Positions 8,907 to 18,267 of a stretch of DNA of 64,000 nucleotides are shown here, in pieces (the first letter of the stretch is position 1; every line of letters begins with the position of its first letter). Source of the stretch: Pseudomonadota bacterium (GTDB taxonomy: Bacteria > Pseudomonadota > Gammaproteobacteria > Steroidobacterales > Steroidobacteraceae); assembly GCA_023433705.1 (NCBI GenBank), contig JAEYUC010000024.1, forward strand, positions 1 through 64,000. The letters run 5' to 3'. A model generated the notes under the pieces. That model was not told where the DNA came from. It ran no database searches and saw only the letters and a list, made by a program, of their open reading frames with translations. The position numbers and the translations under genes were made by a program.

Positions 8907-10859
8907 TTATTTGCCGTTCGGCCCCGACGAGCGGCGCCAGTAGAGGTTGTACCGCTCGTTCGTGGTCCGGAACCACGGAATCAGCTCGACCTGGGCATTG
9001 CCCTCAAAACCCCGCGCGACGAAACGCAGGGCTGGTCCATCCACTCGCGTGGTCGCGGCGAGCAGCTCGTTCAGCGGCCGGGTCCAGGTCGGGATGGCGA
9101 CGGGGTCGTTGAGCATCTCGCCCGACTTGCGCTCATTGATGATGATTTGCGAGCCGGGGGTGAGCCCCGCCGTGCCTATGCGGCCGGCGAGCACGATTGG
9201 GCCGTAGACGAGTGCCACGGCTTCGGGAGAAGAACTGCCCACGACCGGTGCCGGCGGCAGCGGCTCGAGCGCGAGACTCATCGGCAGGCGCACCTCGACC
9301 ACGTCCCCGGTGCGGAACACCCGAGTCAGCTTGAAGTAGTTGCCCGCGCGCCGCCGTACGCGACGCTCGCGGCCGTTGACCGTCACGGTCATGACGGGGC
9401 ACCAGGACGGTTGCCGGATCGCGAGCGTGATGGGTCGCGACGCGCCTTGCGTGACCTCGAGGCGCGTGGTGTCCTCGTCCGGGAAGCGCGTGCTCTGCCG
9501 CAGTTTGATTCCGCGCGCGCTCCAGTCGAGCGTCGAGGCGAGGAACAGGTTGACGAAGAGCGTGTCGCCGTCGTGCGCGTAGATCGATTCTCCGTAACGC
9601 GCGTGGTTTTCGATGCCGGAGCCCGTGCAGCACCAGAACGAATCGAACGGCGTGTGATAGAGCCGCACGTATCCGGGCCGTGTCGCCTGGAAATACGAGT
9701 TCATGCCGGTCTCCGGGTCCTGCGACGCGAGGATACCGTTGAACAGCGCGCGTTCGAAGTAGTCCATCAACTCGATTTCGGGATCGCGCGCGTACAGCGA
9801 ACGCGTGAGCCGCAGCATGTTGTGGGTGCAGCAGGTCTCCATCGTCTTGGCCGACGACAGGTGCTGCACGAAGTCGCTCACGGGAAAGAAGTGCTCGTTG
9901 TCGCCGTGGCCGCCCGTGGCGAACGAACGTCGTTCGACCACCGTGTGCCAGAAGAACCGCGACGCGTTATCGAAGCTCCGGAACGAATCGCCGCCCACTT
10001 CGTAGAGTCGGCTGAAGCCGATGACCTTCGGGATCTGCGTGTTGGCATGTAATCCGTCCAGCTGGTCGACGCCGCGCACGAGCGGATCGAGAACACTCTC
10101 GTGGCAGAAGCGCAGGGCGAGATCCAGATATCGCTTGTCGCCTTCGATCGCGTAGACGTCCGCGAGCACCTCGTTCATGCCGCCATGCTCGCGGTCGAGC
10201 ATCTTCTTCATGCGTTCTTCGGGCACGTCCGCGCAGGCGCGGTCTATCCAGTCGGTGAATGCGACCAGTACCTTGCGCGCTTCCCCGCTGCCGCGATGCA
10301 GGTACGCATCGCGCAGACCCGCGAGCACCTTGTGCGTCGTGTACCACGGCACACCGTCGAATTTTTCCCCGGCGAGGCTGTCGACGAGCGGCGCGACGCC
10401 GTCGGGAAACGCCGTGAGCCAGCCGCCGGTCTTTGCCTGGCACGCCGCGAGCTCGGCCACGATGTAATCGATGCGCTCGGCGAAGCGCGCGTCGCCGGTG
10501 GATTCGAACATGCACGCGGCGGCGGTCAGGTAGTGGCCGAGCGTGTGGCCGTGGCAGCGGATCCAGATCCACGGTTCGACCGATTCCCAGCCGCCGTACA
10601 CCGGGGCCTTGGGTTCGAGGCCGGCGTTCTTCCGGAAGTTGTGCAACATCCGGTCGGCCTCGAGCTCGAGCAGGTAGTCGGCGTCCAGCCGCTGCGCGGC
10701 GAGGAACGGCCCTTCCTCGAGCCGCACGGCCGCGAGACCGAAGTAGTTAGCCCGCGGCCGGACGGCGGAGGTCGTCGTCAAAGCCCGAGCGGCTGCGGGC
10801 ACGGCCACGCATGCCGCGCCCAGCAGCTTCAGCGCATCGCGCCGGGAGTGCCCGTCCAT
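8907..10859 (-). CDS. GH127-family (DUF1680) beta-L-arabinofuranosidase-like glycoside hydrolase, Tat-exported
   Basis: 650 residues from the ATG at 10859, two bases after the stop of the sugar-binding lipoprotein gene. The N-terminus MDGHSRRDALKLLGAACV carries a twin-arginine motif (SRRDALK) and an Ala-rich h-region, predicting Tat export. The family's Zn-thiolate centre is present: Glu and Cys in METCCTHNM, and the paired cysteines of FWCCTGSG. These match the Glu-x-Cys and Cys-Cys set known from GH127 enzymes such as HypBA1. Such enzymes cleave beta-L-arabinofuranosyl residues from plant or glycoprotein glycans. It probably degrades the same sugar polymer sensed by the adjacent binding protein. 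Exact substrate is inferred, since DUF1680 proteins also include other specificities. Confidence 0.88.
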   Translation of the reverse strand: MDGHSRRDALKLLGAACVAVPAAARALTTTSAVRPRANYFGLAAVRLEEGPFLAAQRLDADYLLELEADRMLHNFRKNAGLEPKAPVYGGWESVEPWIWIRCHGHTLGHYLTAAACMFESTGDARFAERIDYIVAELAACQAKTGGWLTAFPDGVAPLVDSLAGEKFDGVPWYTTHKVLAGLRDAYLHRGSGEARKVLVAFTDWIDRACADVPEERMKKMLDREHGGMNEVLADVYAIEGDKRYLDLALRFCHESVLDPLVRGVDQLDGLHANTQIPKVIGFSRLYEVGGDSFRSFDNASRFFWHTVVERRSFATGGHGDNEHFFPVSDFVQHLSSAKTMETCCTHNMLRLTRSLYARDPEIELMDYFERALFNGILASQDPETGMNSYFQATRPGYVRLYHTPFDSFWCCTGSGIENHARYGESIYAHDGDTLFVNLFLASTLDWSARGIKLRQSTRFPDEDTTRLEVTQGASRPITLAIRQPSWCPVMTVTVNGRERRVRRRAGNYFKLTRVFRTGDVVEVRLPMSLALEPLPPAPVVGSSSPEAVALVYGPIVLAGRIGTAGLTPGSQIIINERKSGEMLNDPVAIPTWTRPLNELLAATTRVDGPALRFVARGFEGNAQVELIPWFRTTNERYNLYWRRSSGPNGK

Positions 10860-10861
10860 CG

Positions 10862-11863
10862 TCAGTACTGCCGCGTAGGCAGGACCTCGGCCGCCGTCTC
10901 GCGCGGGAACACGCCTTCTTCCGTGACGATGCGTCTCGGGATCGGTCGGCCTGCCGCGACTTCCTTCACGGCGTCCATGAGCTGCGGGCCGAGCAGCGGA
11001 TTGCACTCGACGGTGACGTTGAGCTTGCCCGCGATCATCGCCTCGAACGCACCCTTCACGCCGTCGATCGAAACGATGGTGATGTCCGTGCCCGGCTTGA
11101 AGCCGGCTTCCTCGATGGCCTGGATCGCGCCGATGGCCATGTCGTCGTTGTGCGCGAACAGCACGTTGATGCGGCGGCCCTCGGCCTTGAGGATGGCTTC
11201 CATGACTTCCTTGCCCTTCGCGCGCGTGAAGTCCCCGGTCTGCGAGCGAATGATCTTGAAGCGACGGTCCGTGCCGATGACTTCCGCGAAGCCTCTCTTG
11301 CGATCGTTGGCCGGCGCCGAGCCGACGGTGCCCTGCAGCTCGACGATGTTGATCTCGTCCATGGCGGCTTTCGTCGGGTCGTTGGCGAAATGCTCGAGCA
11401 GCCAGCGTCCCGCCTTGCGGCCTTCCTCGACGAAGTCCGAGCCGATCAGCGAGAGATACAGGGACTCATCGCTGACCTCCACCGCGCGGTCCGTGAGGAT
11501 TACCGGGATGTTCGCGGCCTTGGCCTCACGCAACACGGTTTCCCAGCCGGTTTCGACGACCGGCGAAAACGCGATGACGTCCACGCGCTGCGCGATGAAC
11601 GAGCGCAGCGCCTTGATCTGGTTTTCCTGTTTCTGCTGCGCGTCCGAGAAGCGCAGATCGATGCCGGCCTCCTTGGCCGCGGACTGGATCGAGCGGGTAT
11701 TCGCCGTGCGCCATTCGCTTTCGGCGCCGATCTGGCTGAAGCCGAGGACGATTTGTTTTTCCCCGTTGGCGCTGGCAGGACTGTCGCTGCGGCCGCAGCC
11801 GACGAGCACGGTCAGGGCGAGTACGAGGGCGAGGAGTAGGGCTGTGGCGCCCGATTTGTTCAT
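10862..11863 (-). CDS. YtfQ-like sugar ABC transporter substrate-binding lipoprotein
   Basis: 333 residues starting MNKSGATALLLALV. A lipobox LVGC near residue 22 predicts an outer-face lipoprotein rather than a free periplasmic protein. The fold is the periplasmic binding protein type I (Peripla_BP_4): VLGFSQIGAESEWR, IAFSPVVETGWE, LFAHNDDMAIGAIQAIEEAG and ITIVSIDGVKG are typical of YtfQ-like binders of furanose sugars. Upstream in-frame ATGs at 11875 and 11887/11890 are possible starts, but the signal peptide begins at 11863. It is cotranscribed with the GH127 gene and divergent from a LysR regulator. No ATPase or permease is adjacent, so transport partners lie elsewhere or the protein serves in sensing. 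Confidence 0.87.
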   Translation of the reverse strand: MNKSGATALLLALVLALTVLVGCGRSDSPASANGEKQIVLGFSQIGAESEWRTANTRSIQSAAKEAGIDLRFSDAQQKQENQIKALRSFIAQRVDVIAFSPVVETGWETVLREAKAANIPVILTDRAVEVSDESLYLSLIGSDFVEEGRKAGRWLLEHFANDPTKAAMDEINIVELQGTVGSAPANDRKRGFAEVIGTDRRFKIIRSQTGDFTRAKGKEVMEAILKAEGRRINVLFAHNDDMAIGAIQAIEEAGFKPGTDITIVSIDGVKGAFEAMIAGKLNVTVECNPLLGPQLMDAVKEVAAGRPIPRRIVTEEGVFPRETAAEVLPTRQY

Positions 11864-11977
11864 TTGAGTGTGCATAAGGGTCCGCATCATGGGATTCATA
11901 TCGATAGCCAACAAGCCAGAGATTGCCGCACCGCTATATCCATTGTTATATGTATGTTTCGGCATCGGGGGGACAAA
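11864..11977. promoter_or_regulatory. Divergent LysR-type control region
   Basis: A 114-bp AT-richer gap between the LysR gene and the sugar-binding/GH127 operon. It holds the palindrome TATCGATA (11899-11906) and an imperfect dyad, TATAT at 11935-11939 with TTATAT at 11947-11951. LysR regulators usually bind such divergent gaps. The exact operator and promoters cannot be assigned by eye. Confidence 0.4.
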
Positions 11978-12937
11978 ATGCCTGCGGCTACACCATGGTT
12001 CATCAGAGCGCGCCTCAAGACGCGCCAGCTCATGCTTCTCACGGCCATTTGCGACGAAGGTAACATCCATCGCGCGGCCGCGGTTCTTCACATGTCGCAA
12101 CCGGCGGCCTCGAAGCTGCTCAAGGATCTCGAGGACATGCTCGGGGTCACGCTGTTCGAGCGGCAGCCGCGCGGCATGCGACCCAACTGGTACGGCGAGA
12201 CGCTGATCCGTCATGCGCGCATCGCGCTGTCGAGCCTGCGCGAGGCCGGCCAGGAAGTCGACGCGCTCAAGTCCGGCCTTGCCGGACACGTGAGCCTCGG
12301 TGCGATCACGGGACCCGCGCTCAGCCTCGTTCCGCAGGCGCTCGCGCTGGTCGCGCGCGAGAATCCCAAGCTGCGCGTCGAGCTGCACGTCGATTCGAGC
12401 GACGTGCTCATCGAACAGCTTGGCCAGGGCAAGGTCGACATCATGGTCGGGCGCATCCTCGAGCGGCAGGAGAAAGCGGGCCTGCGATACGAGCGACTCG
12501 CCGAAGAGCCCATCTGCGCGGTCGTGCGTCCGGGGCATCCGCTGCTCAGCGTCCCGGGACTGTCGCTGCGCGCCCTCGAGAAGAAATCCTGGATCGTGCC
12601 GCCCTCGGGAAGCGTGTTGCGGCATCGGTTCGACCTCATGTTCAGCGAGGCCGGCCTCGCGCCGCCGACGCACCTGATCGAGACTTCCGCGCTGCTGTTC
12701 ATCACGAAGATGCTGCAGCAGACGGACTTCATCGCGGTCGTGGCGCAGGACGTCGCGCGTTATTACGCAACCCACGGGATGGTCGCGATCCTGCCGTTGC
12801 AGCTGTCGTGCACGATGGATGCGTTCGGCATCATCACCCGCACCGACTGGTTGCTGTCGCCGGCGGCCAACGTGTTGCTGCGCGCGCTCAAGACGACGGC
12901 GGTCAGCAGCTACGGGTGCACCTTTCCGACGAACTAG
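11978..12937 (+). CDS. LysR-family transcriptional regulator (GbpR-like)
   Basis: 319 residues from the ATG at 11978, which is preceded by GGGGGGA at good spacing; an ATG at 11954 lacks such a site. The N-terminal winged helix is clear (LMLLTAICDEGNIHRAAA, then MSQPAASKLLKDLE), followed by the effector-binding domain (HVSLGAITGPALSLVP, VDIMVGRI, CAVVRPGHPLL). It resembles GbpR-type regulators that control sugar-binding protein genes. It is divergent from the YtfQ-like/GH127 pair, so its likely job is to control them in response to the released sugar. The gene is convergent with the hybrid kinase gene, their stops five bases apart. Confidence 0.88.
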   Translation: MPAATPWFIRARLKTRQLMLLTAICDEGNIHRAAAVLHMSQPAASKLLKDLEDMLGVTLFERQPRGMRPNWYGETLIRHARIALSSLREAGQEVDALKSGLAGHVSLGAITGPALSLVPQALALVARENPKLRVELHVDSSDVLIEQLGQGKVDIMVGRILERQEKAGLRYERLAEEPICAVVRPGHPLLSVPGLSLRALEKKSWIVPPSGSVLRHRFDLMFSEAGLAPPTHLIETSALLFITKMLQQTDFIAVVAQDVARYYATHGMVAILPLQLSCTMDAFGIITRTDWLLSPAANVLLRALKTTAVSSYGCTFPTN

Positions 12938-12942
12938 GCCGA

Positions 12943-15900
12943 CTAACTGGTTCGGGACGCCGCGAGACGGCGCGCGATCGCCGCGCGCAACTCGGCGAGG
13001 CGGGGTGGCTTGCTCAGCACTTCGTCCACGCCGGCCGGCACGTCGTTGTCGGCCACCAGGCGTCGGCCCCAGCCCGTGAGCAGCAGCACGACCGTGGACG
13101 GCACGCTCGCCTTGATCGTGGCCGCCACCTTGCGGCCATCGACGTGGGGCATTCCGAGGTCCGTGATGACGACGGGGAACGGATCCCCGCTCGCATGCGA
13201 TTCGACGAAGGCATGAATGCCTTCCTGCCCGCTGCTCGCGGTCGTCACCGCATGACCTTCGGCTTCGAGCGAGTCGCGCAGCGACTTGAGCAACATCGGA
13301 TCGTCGTCGATCACGAGTATCCGTTGCGGCGGGAGATGGACGCCGTTCGGCTCCGCGCCGACGACCGGCGTCCCGTGCGACACGTGAAACGTCAGGCGGA
13401 TGATGGTGCCCTTGCCGCGCTCGCTTTTGATTTCGAGGCTCGCGCCGTGCCGCTGCGCGATGCCATACACCATCGCGAGCCCCAGGCCCGTGCCGCGCTC
13501 GCCCTTGGTCGTGAAGAACGGATCGAGACAGCGGCGACGAGTTTCCTCGTCCATGCCGACCCCGGTGTCGATCACTTCGAGAACCACCTGGGGTCCCGCG
13601 TCTCCGGAGTGCAATGACGTGCGGAACGTGAGCGTGCCGCCGTCCGGCATCGCGTCCACGGCATTGAAGATGAGGTTCACGAGCGCATCGCGGATCTGGC
13701 TCTCGACCGCGGCGATGGGCGGAAGGTCCGCGCCGAACGCGAATTGCACGTCGACGGCCGCGCCGCGCCGCTGCGCGATGTCGCTCCAGCGCGCGCGCGT
13801 GAGGTCGACCGCCTGGCGGACGAGCTTGTTGATGTCGGCCGGCACGAGCAAGTACTGCGCTTCGCGCGCGCGGTAGAACTCGCCCATGCGGGCCACGGTC
13901 TGCGCGATGTCGTCGACCGCGCGCTGGATGATCTCGAGTTGTCCGCGCCCGCGCTCGGAGAGATTCGACTCGCGTTCGAGCAGCGCCTGCGTGTACAGCG
14001 CGACGGGTGAGATCGCGTTGTTGATGTCGTGCGCGATGCCGCTCGCCATCTGGCCGAGCGCGCGCAGGCGCTCCTGCTGCATCACCTGCTGTTGCGTGTG
14101 GCGCAGGTCGTCGTAGGCGCGCTGCAGCGCTTCGTACAGCTGCGCCTGGTGCGCGGCGAGCGCGGTGTGCTCGCTGAGCTGGCGCAGGAACTCGCACTCC
14201 GCGCTGCTGAAACTGTCGGCGGCCTGGCGCGCGCAGACGAGCACGCCGAATACCTGGCTCTCGACCAGGAGAGGCGCGATCACGATCGCGCCGAATCCCG
14301 CGGACGCGAGGCGTCGCGGGAACGGGAACTCGAGCCGCGAGATGTCCGGTTCGCAGACCAGCTCGCCGCGCATGCAACGCGACAGCCCGTTTTCGTCGAC
14401 CGGCACGACGGCATCCTGTGCGAGCCCGGCGGCCGCGGCGATCGGCTCGCTGCGGTTGCCGACGCTGGCGATGACGAGCTGGTTCTTCTCCACGTCGTGC
14501 AGGCCGATGCTGCAATAGTCGACCGGCAACTCCTCCTCGAGCCGTTCGACGACGACCTGGAAGATGCTGCGCAGCTGCTGACGTTCGCCGATCGCGTGCG
14601 TGATGCGCGACAGCAGCGCGAGCCGCTGCAGCTGCTCGGCGAGCCGCGCCTCGTGCGCGATGCGTTCGGTGATGTCGCGGTAGTTCGTGACGATCGCTCG
14701 CACGGACGGATTGTCGAGCTGGTTGGTGGCAACGCCCTCGAGCCACAGCCAGTGGCCGTTCTTGTGGCGGCGGCGCCAGACGGCCGCCATGGGTTTGCCC
14801 GGATTCGCGAGCAGCTGGGACACGCGCCGCTCCAGCACGGGTATGTCGTCCGGGTGTGTCGTCAGCGCCGCGTCGGTGCCGATGAGTTCCTCGGGCAGAT
14901 AACCTTCGAGAAGCGTGACCGCCGGGCTCATGTAGAGAAACTTCCGGTCGAGACTCGTGAGCGCGATGCAGTCCGCGCTGTTTTCGATGAGTGCGCGAAA
15001 ACGCGCCTCGCTCTGGCGCATCGCCTCGTATGCCGCTTCGAGCGCCCGCGTACGCTCGACGACGCGGCTTTCGAGCTGCTCCTTCGCTTCGCGCAATTCG
15101 TTCGCGGCGCGCACCTGGTCCGTGACGTCGCGCGCGGTCGCATACATGAGATCGTGTCGTGGAAAAGAACGCCACGAAAGCGTGCGCCAGCTGCCGTTCT
15201 TGTGGCGGAAACGTCCGACGAATTCGTCGACACGTTCTCCCCGTTCGAGCTGCCTGCGCATCGCTTCTTCCGCGCGCGGGCGATCCTCGGGATGCATGAG
15301 CTCGAAGTAGGGGATCCGAACCGCTTCCTCGACCGTGTATCCGAGCATCTCGGTCACGGCCGGACTGACGCGCCTGAAGTATCCGTCGCGGCTCGCGATC
15401 ACGAACAGGTCGATCGAGAGGTCGAAGAACCGGTTGAGCTCCGATTCGGCGCGCTCGCGCCCCGCGAAATCTCGGCGGATCGCGAACAGCGCGAGCGCGA
15501 CGAACATGAGCGCGAGCCCGCTGCCCACGATGATCACGGCCTGCATGAGATGCGCGCTGCGTTGCGCATCGCGCTCGCGCGCGCCCAGGATCTCGAATTC
15601 GCGCGCCTTCATGTCCTGCGCGAGTTCGCGTATGCGGGCCTGCGCGTCGGCTCCGGGCCTGCCGGAACTGCGCGAAAGCCATTGCCGGACGGCGTCGAGT
15701 CCGCCGCTGCGGCGCAGCTCGATGATGTTCGCGCTCTGGCGCAAACGCTCGCGCACGGCGTTCGCCAGCTCGTCCGTTCGGGCGAGCAGCGCCGGATCGC
15801 CGCTCACCGCGTCGCGCAGCAGCTGCACGAGGCCTTCGACCCGCCCCGTTGCGCGCGTGTAGTCGGCGGCGAACTGCTCCTCGCCCGAGATCACGTATGC

Positions 15901-16485
15901 GCGATGCGCGGATTCGGCTTCCCAGGTCGTGCCCACCAGCGAATCGATGTTGGAGATCACCGTGTGCGCGCGCGAAACGAGCCGGGAGGTTTCCTCGAGA
16001 CGTACGGCGGACAGGAACGAAACGACGCCGATGGTGCCGAGAAAGGCGATCGCGACCGCGAAGCCGATGTGCACCTTGCGCTCGGTCGCGACGATGCGCT
16101 GCCCGAGGATTTCCGGCGAAGCGCGCTGCCGCCAGCGGGTGAGCTCGGCGAACAGGACGCTGACCAGGACGCCTTGCAGCACCAGGAACAGCCATTGCGC
16201 GATCGCGATCGATTCGGCGATCCACGCCGGGCGCGGCGCGGTGAGTCCCATGAACGCCGTGATCGCCGCGACTACGGCGGTCGCGAACAATCCCGGTCGC
16301 AGACCACCTAGATAGGCCGACAGCACGATCGGGAAGAAGAAGATGATGAAGATCGGCTGGTTGCCGACCCAGGGCGCGAGCACGAGCCGCAGCAGCCCGG
16401 CAGCGATGCACAGCGCCAGCACTATCGCGTACATGCGCCAGCGAGGCACGGCACTGACTTTTTCGTCGACCGACTCTGCTCGCAC
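12943..16485 (-). CDS. Hybrid sensor histidine kinase: membrane region, CHASE3, PAS-PAS, GAF, HisKA, HATPase, receiver
   Basis: 1180 residues. Several N-terminal membrane spans (~18-115) resemble a DUF4118-type module. A CHASE3-like periplasmic domain (~150-300; TWEAESAHRAYVISGEE) is followed by a TM near 320-340. Two PAS domains follow (RVSPAVTEMLGY; YMSPAVTLLEGYLPEE), each with a PAC-like RHKNGxW segment, then a GAF domain (~645-790). The H box is ASGIAHDINNAISPV, and the ATPase has LVNLIFNAVDAMPDGG, DTGVGMDEE and GTGLGLAMVYGIAQRHG. The receiver has ILVIDDDPML and phosphoacceptor in VVITDLGMPHVDG; the usual final KP is in VLSKPP. As the receiver is on the same chain and no partner regulator is adjacent, the output protein is unknown. 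Confidence 0.9.
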   Translation of the reverse strand: MRAESVDEKVSAVPRWRMYAIVLALCIAAGLLRLVLAPWVGNQPIFIIFFFPIVLSAYLGGLRPGLFATAVVAAITAFMGLTAPRPAWIAESIAIAQWLFLVLQGVLVSVLFAELTRWRQRASPEILGQRIVATERKVHIGFAVAIAFLGTIGVVSFLSAVRLEETSRLVSRAHTVISNIDSLVGTTWEAESAHRAYVISGEEQFAADYTRATGRVEGLVQLLRDAVSGDPALLARTDELANAVRERLRQSANIIELRRSGGLDAVRQWLSRSSGRPGADAQARIRELAQDMKAREFEILGARERDAQRSAHLMQAVIIVGSGLALMFVALALFAIRRDFAGRERAESELNRFFDLSIDLFVIASRDGYFRRVSPAVTEMLGYTVEEAVRIPYFELMHPEDRPRAEEAMRRQLERGERVDEFVGRFRHKNGSWRTLSWRSFPRHDLMYATARDVTDQVRAANELREAKEQLESRVVERTRALEAAYEAMRQSEARFRALIENSADCIALTSLDRKFLYMSPAVTLLEGYLPEELIGTDAALTTHPDDIPVLERRVSQLLANPGKPMAAVWRRRHKNGHWLWLEGVATNQLDNPSVRAIVTNYRDITERIAHEARLAEQLQRLALLSRITHAIGERQQLRSIFQVVVERLEEELPVDYCSIGLHDVEKNQLVIASVGNRSEPIAAAAGLAQDAVVPVDENGLSRCMRGELVCEPDISRLEFPFPRRLASAGFGAIVIAPLLVESQVFGVLVCARQAADSFSSAECEFLRQLSEHTALAAHQAQLYEALQRAYDDLRHTQQQVMQQERLRALGQMASGIAHDINNAISPVALYTQALLERESNLSERGRGQLEIIQRAVDDIAQTVARMGEFYRAREAQYLLVPADINKLVRQAVDLTRARWSDIAQRRGAAVDVQFAFGADLPPIAAVESQIRDALVNLIFNAVDAMPDGGTLTFRTSLHSGDAGPQVVLEVIDTGVGMDEETRRRCLDPFFTTKGERGTGLGLAMVYGIAQRHGASLEIKSERGKGTIIRLTFHVSHGTPVVGAEPNGVHLPPQRILVIDDDPMLLKSLRDSLEAEGHAVTTASSGQEGIHAFVESHASGDPFPVVITDLGMPHVDGRKVAATIKASVPSTVVLLLTGWGRRLVADNDVPAGVDEVLSKPPRLAELRAAIARRLAASRTS

Positions 16486-16539
16486 CGCGGGAGAGTAATC
16501 CCCCGCGGAGTCGCGGGGAAGCGGATCGCGCAGCGGCGA

Positions 16540-16989
16540 TCAGTCGCTGTCGGCCACCAGCGCTTCGACGTCGTCGAAATCGAGCAGTCCGCCTTCCATC
16601 AGTTCGTCGGCGATTCGCTCGATCAGGGGCCAGTCGCGTTCTATGAGTTCCATCGTTTCGCGGCTCGCGGTCACGAACTGCTCGTCGGTCAGGCCGAGCT
16701 GCGCGACTGCTTCCCGGTCGTCGGAGGCCTCGAAACCCGCGAATACCCGGTCCAGCCTGTGCCCTACTACCTTCGCTTCGGCGAACGGCCCCGCGAGCGA
16801 GACGATGGCGAGCAGCCGCGGCGACAATTCCAGCTCGCCGGAGGCCTGGAGGTCGGTCCAGTGCAGCGCGCCGTCCGTTTCCGCGTCGTCGTCCGGCAGG
16901 GCGGTGACGTGATCGAACACCAGGCCGGCGCGGATCGCTGCGACCGCGTGCGCGGCTTCGTGGATGGCGGTGATGCGGGAGATGTTCAT
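16540..16989 (-). CDS. Stand-alone M41 (FtsH-protease-like) zinc metallopeptidase domain protein
   Basis: 149 residues with no AAA+ domain and no membrane span. The zinc motif HEAAH is at residues 10-14. LAGPFAEAKVVG (~65-76) aligns with the LAGRAAEE helix of FtsH proteases, and ASDDREAV (88-95) aligns with the FtsH GASNDIEQAT segment that supplies the third zinc ligand, making Asp91 the likely ligand. The visible order of all three elements matches the M41 peptidase fold. It is very acidic at the C-terminus (DFDDVEALVADSD). Without an ATPase it may act on small or unfolded substrates, pair with another ATPase, or be an anti-protease; function is not known. It lies alone between the hybrid kinase and the Fic gene. 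Confidence 0.7.
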   Translation of the reverse strand: MNISRITAIHEAAHAVAAIRAGLVFDHVTALPDDDAETDGALHWTDLQASGELELSPRLLAIVSLAGPFAEAKVVGHRLDRVFAGFEASDDREAVAQLGLTDEQFVTASRETMELIERDWPLIERIADELMEGGLLDFDDVEALVADSD

Positions 16990-17138
16990 TACGTGGAAGT
17001 TTCGATGATTTGGCGGCCGCGCGGTAGGCCGCGCGTGTCGGAATTCTTTACTTCAGCCCACCGAGCGAGCGGTCCGACCGGGCCAAGCGATTGAGCCGGC
17101 GCGCCCCTGGCATGGCGATGGCGGAGCGATGCGACTAA

Positions 17139-18266
17139 CTAAACACCCGACAGTTCGTAGCGCGCGCCGCGGCCCGCGCCGACGAGCACGAGACAACCCG
17201 ACTCGACGAGCTGCGCGAGGTCGCGTTGCGCGGTCGCGGGACTGGTGTGCGTGAGGCCCGCGTATTTCTTGTTCGTCAGGCCGCCGACGAATCCGCCGGG
17301 CCCGGCGTCCAACAATGCGTTCAGCGCCTTCTTCTGCCGCTCGTTGAGCGGCTTCGAGGCGTGTTTCACCCAGTAACGCGCCTTGAAGAGGACTTTCTGC
17401 ACGGTGAGCTCGCTCGATTTCGCCGCCGCCTCGAGCTGCGCGAGGAACCACGCGAGCCACTCAGTCGCATCGAGGCTGCCGCGCGACAGTTTGCCGAGCG
17501 CGTCGTAATACTCGTCTCGCACGGCCGCGAATCGCGCGGACATGCTGTACAGGCGCGCGGCCCGGCTCTCGTCCTGCGCGAGCGCGCGGTCGAGCAGCGC
17601 GCGGCCGACGCGGCCGTTGCCGTCTTCGAAAGGATGGACGAGTTCGAACCACGCGTGCGCGAGTCCCGCGCGCAACACGCCATCGAGACCCGCGGGCGGT
17701 GCGTTGAACCACGCGAGAAAGTTTTCCATCTCCGCGTCGAGCCGTTCGCGCGGCGGCGCCTCGTAGTGCACGCGCTCGCGGCCGATCGGGCCCGACACGA
17801 TGCGCATCGGATCCGCGCCGCGCAGTTCTCCGGTACGGATCTCGTGCAGCCCGGAGCGACCGGTCGGAAACAGCGCGGCCTGCCAGTCGCAGAGTAGTTT
17901 GAGCGTGAGCGGCCGAGCGTAGTCGCGGGTCGCGTCGAGCAGCACGTCGCCGAGTCCCTCCGCGGAGCGTGTCGCCGGGGGAAGCCCGGCCGTGGGCAGG
18001 CCCAGCCGGCGCGCGAGCGAGCTGCGCAGTGTGTCGGGATCGAGGCTTTCACCTTCGATCGCGCTGGTGGCGACGCCCTCGCGCGTCATCACTTCGAGTT
18101 GCGCGGCGAGATCGGCGTCGGCATCCAGCAGTTTCGCCATCCCGGCGACTTCACCCTGCGCGCGCCGCGCGGCCGCCAGCGGTGCGCTCAGTCGCGCGGC
18201 GTCCCAGGTGAAGTTCGGCCAGGCAGCGTTTTGCCAGATCCACTTGTCGAGGTGTTTCGTCGCCAT
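17139..18266 (-). CDS. Fic family protein (DUF4172-Fic-winged helix) with self-inhibitory motif
   Basis: 375 residues from the ATG at 18266 (MATKHLDKWIWQNAAWP). An N-terminal DUF4172-type region contains the class II Fic inhibitory motif: Thr67-Ser-Ala-Ile-Glu71-Gly72 fits [S/T]xxxE[G/N]. The active-site loop HPFEDGNGRVGR (211-222) is complete, so AMP-transfer chemistry is expected. The last ~65 residues (LNERQKKALNALLDAG, then TNKKYAGLTHTSPATAQRDL) form a winged-helix-like DNA-binding segment. An ATG 45 bases upstream would place the N-terminus across a palindrome, so the later start is preferred. Its GAGG ribosome site falls inside the first palindromic repeat, which points to autoregulation. 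Confidence 0.88.
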   Translation of the reverse strand: MATKHLDKWIWQNAAWPNFTWDAARLSAPLAAARRAQGEVAGMAKLLDADADLAAQLEVMTREGVATSAIEGESLDPDTLRSSLARRLGLPTAGLPPATRSAEGLGDVLLDATRDYARPLTLKLLCDWQAALFPTGRSGLHEIRTGELRGADPMRIVSGPIGRERVHYEAPPRERLDAEMENFLAWFNAPPAGLDGVLRAGLAHAWFELVHPFEDGNGRVGRALLDRALAQDESRAARLYSMSARFAAVRDEYYDALGKLSRGSLDATEWLAWFLAQLEAAAKSSELTVQKVLFKARYWVKHASKPLNERQKKALNALLDAGPGGFVGGLTNKKYAGLTHTSPATAQRDLAQLVESGCLVLVGAGRGARYELSGV

Positions 18267-18267
18267 G

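Noticed and set aside
10862..16411. Very long minus-strand reading frame of about 1850 codons
   Set aside because: It runs through the hybrid kinase region in the wrong frame (Arg/Ala-rich, no domains) and only its last 333 codons are the real sugar-binding lipoprotein.
16990..17138. Small reading frames in the gap between the M41-like and Fic genes
   Set aside because: No ribosome site or recognisable product; only GC-rich short repeats (GGCCGCGCG twice).
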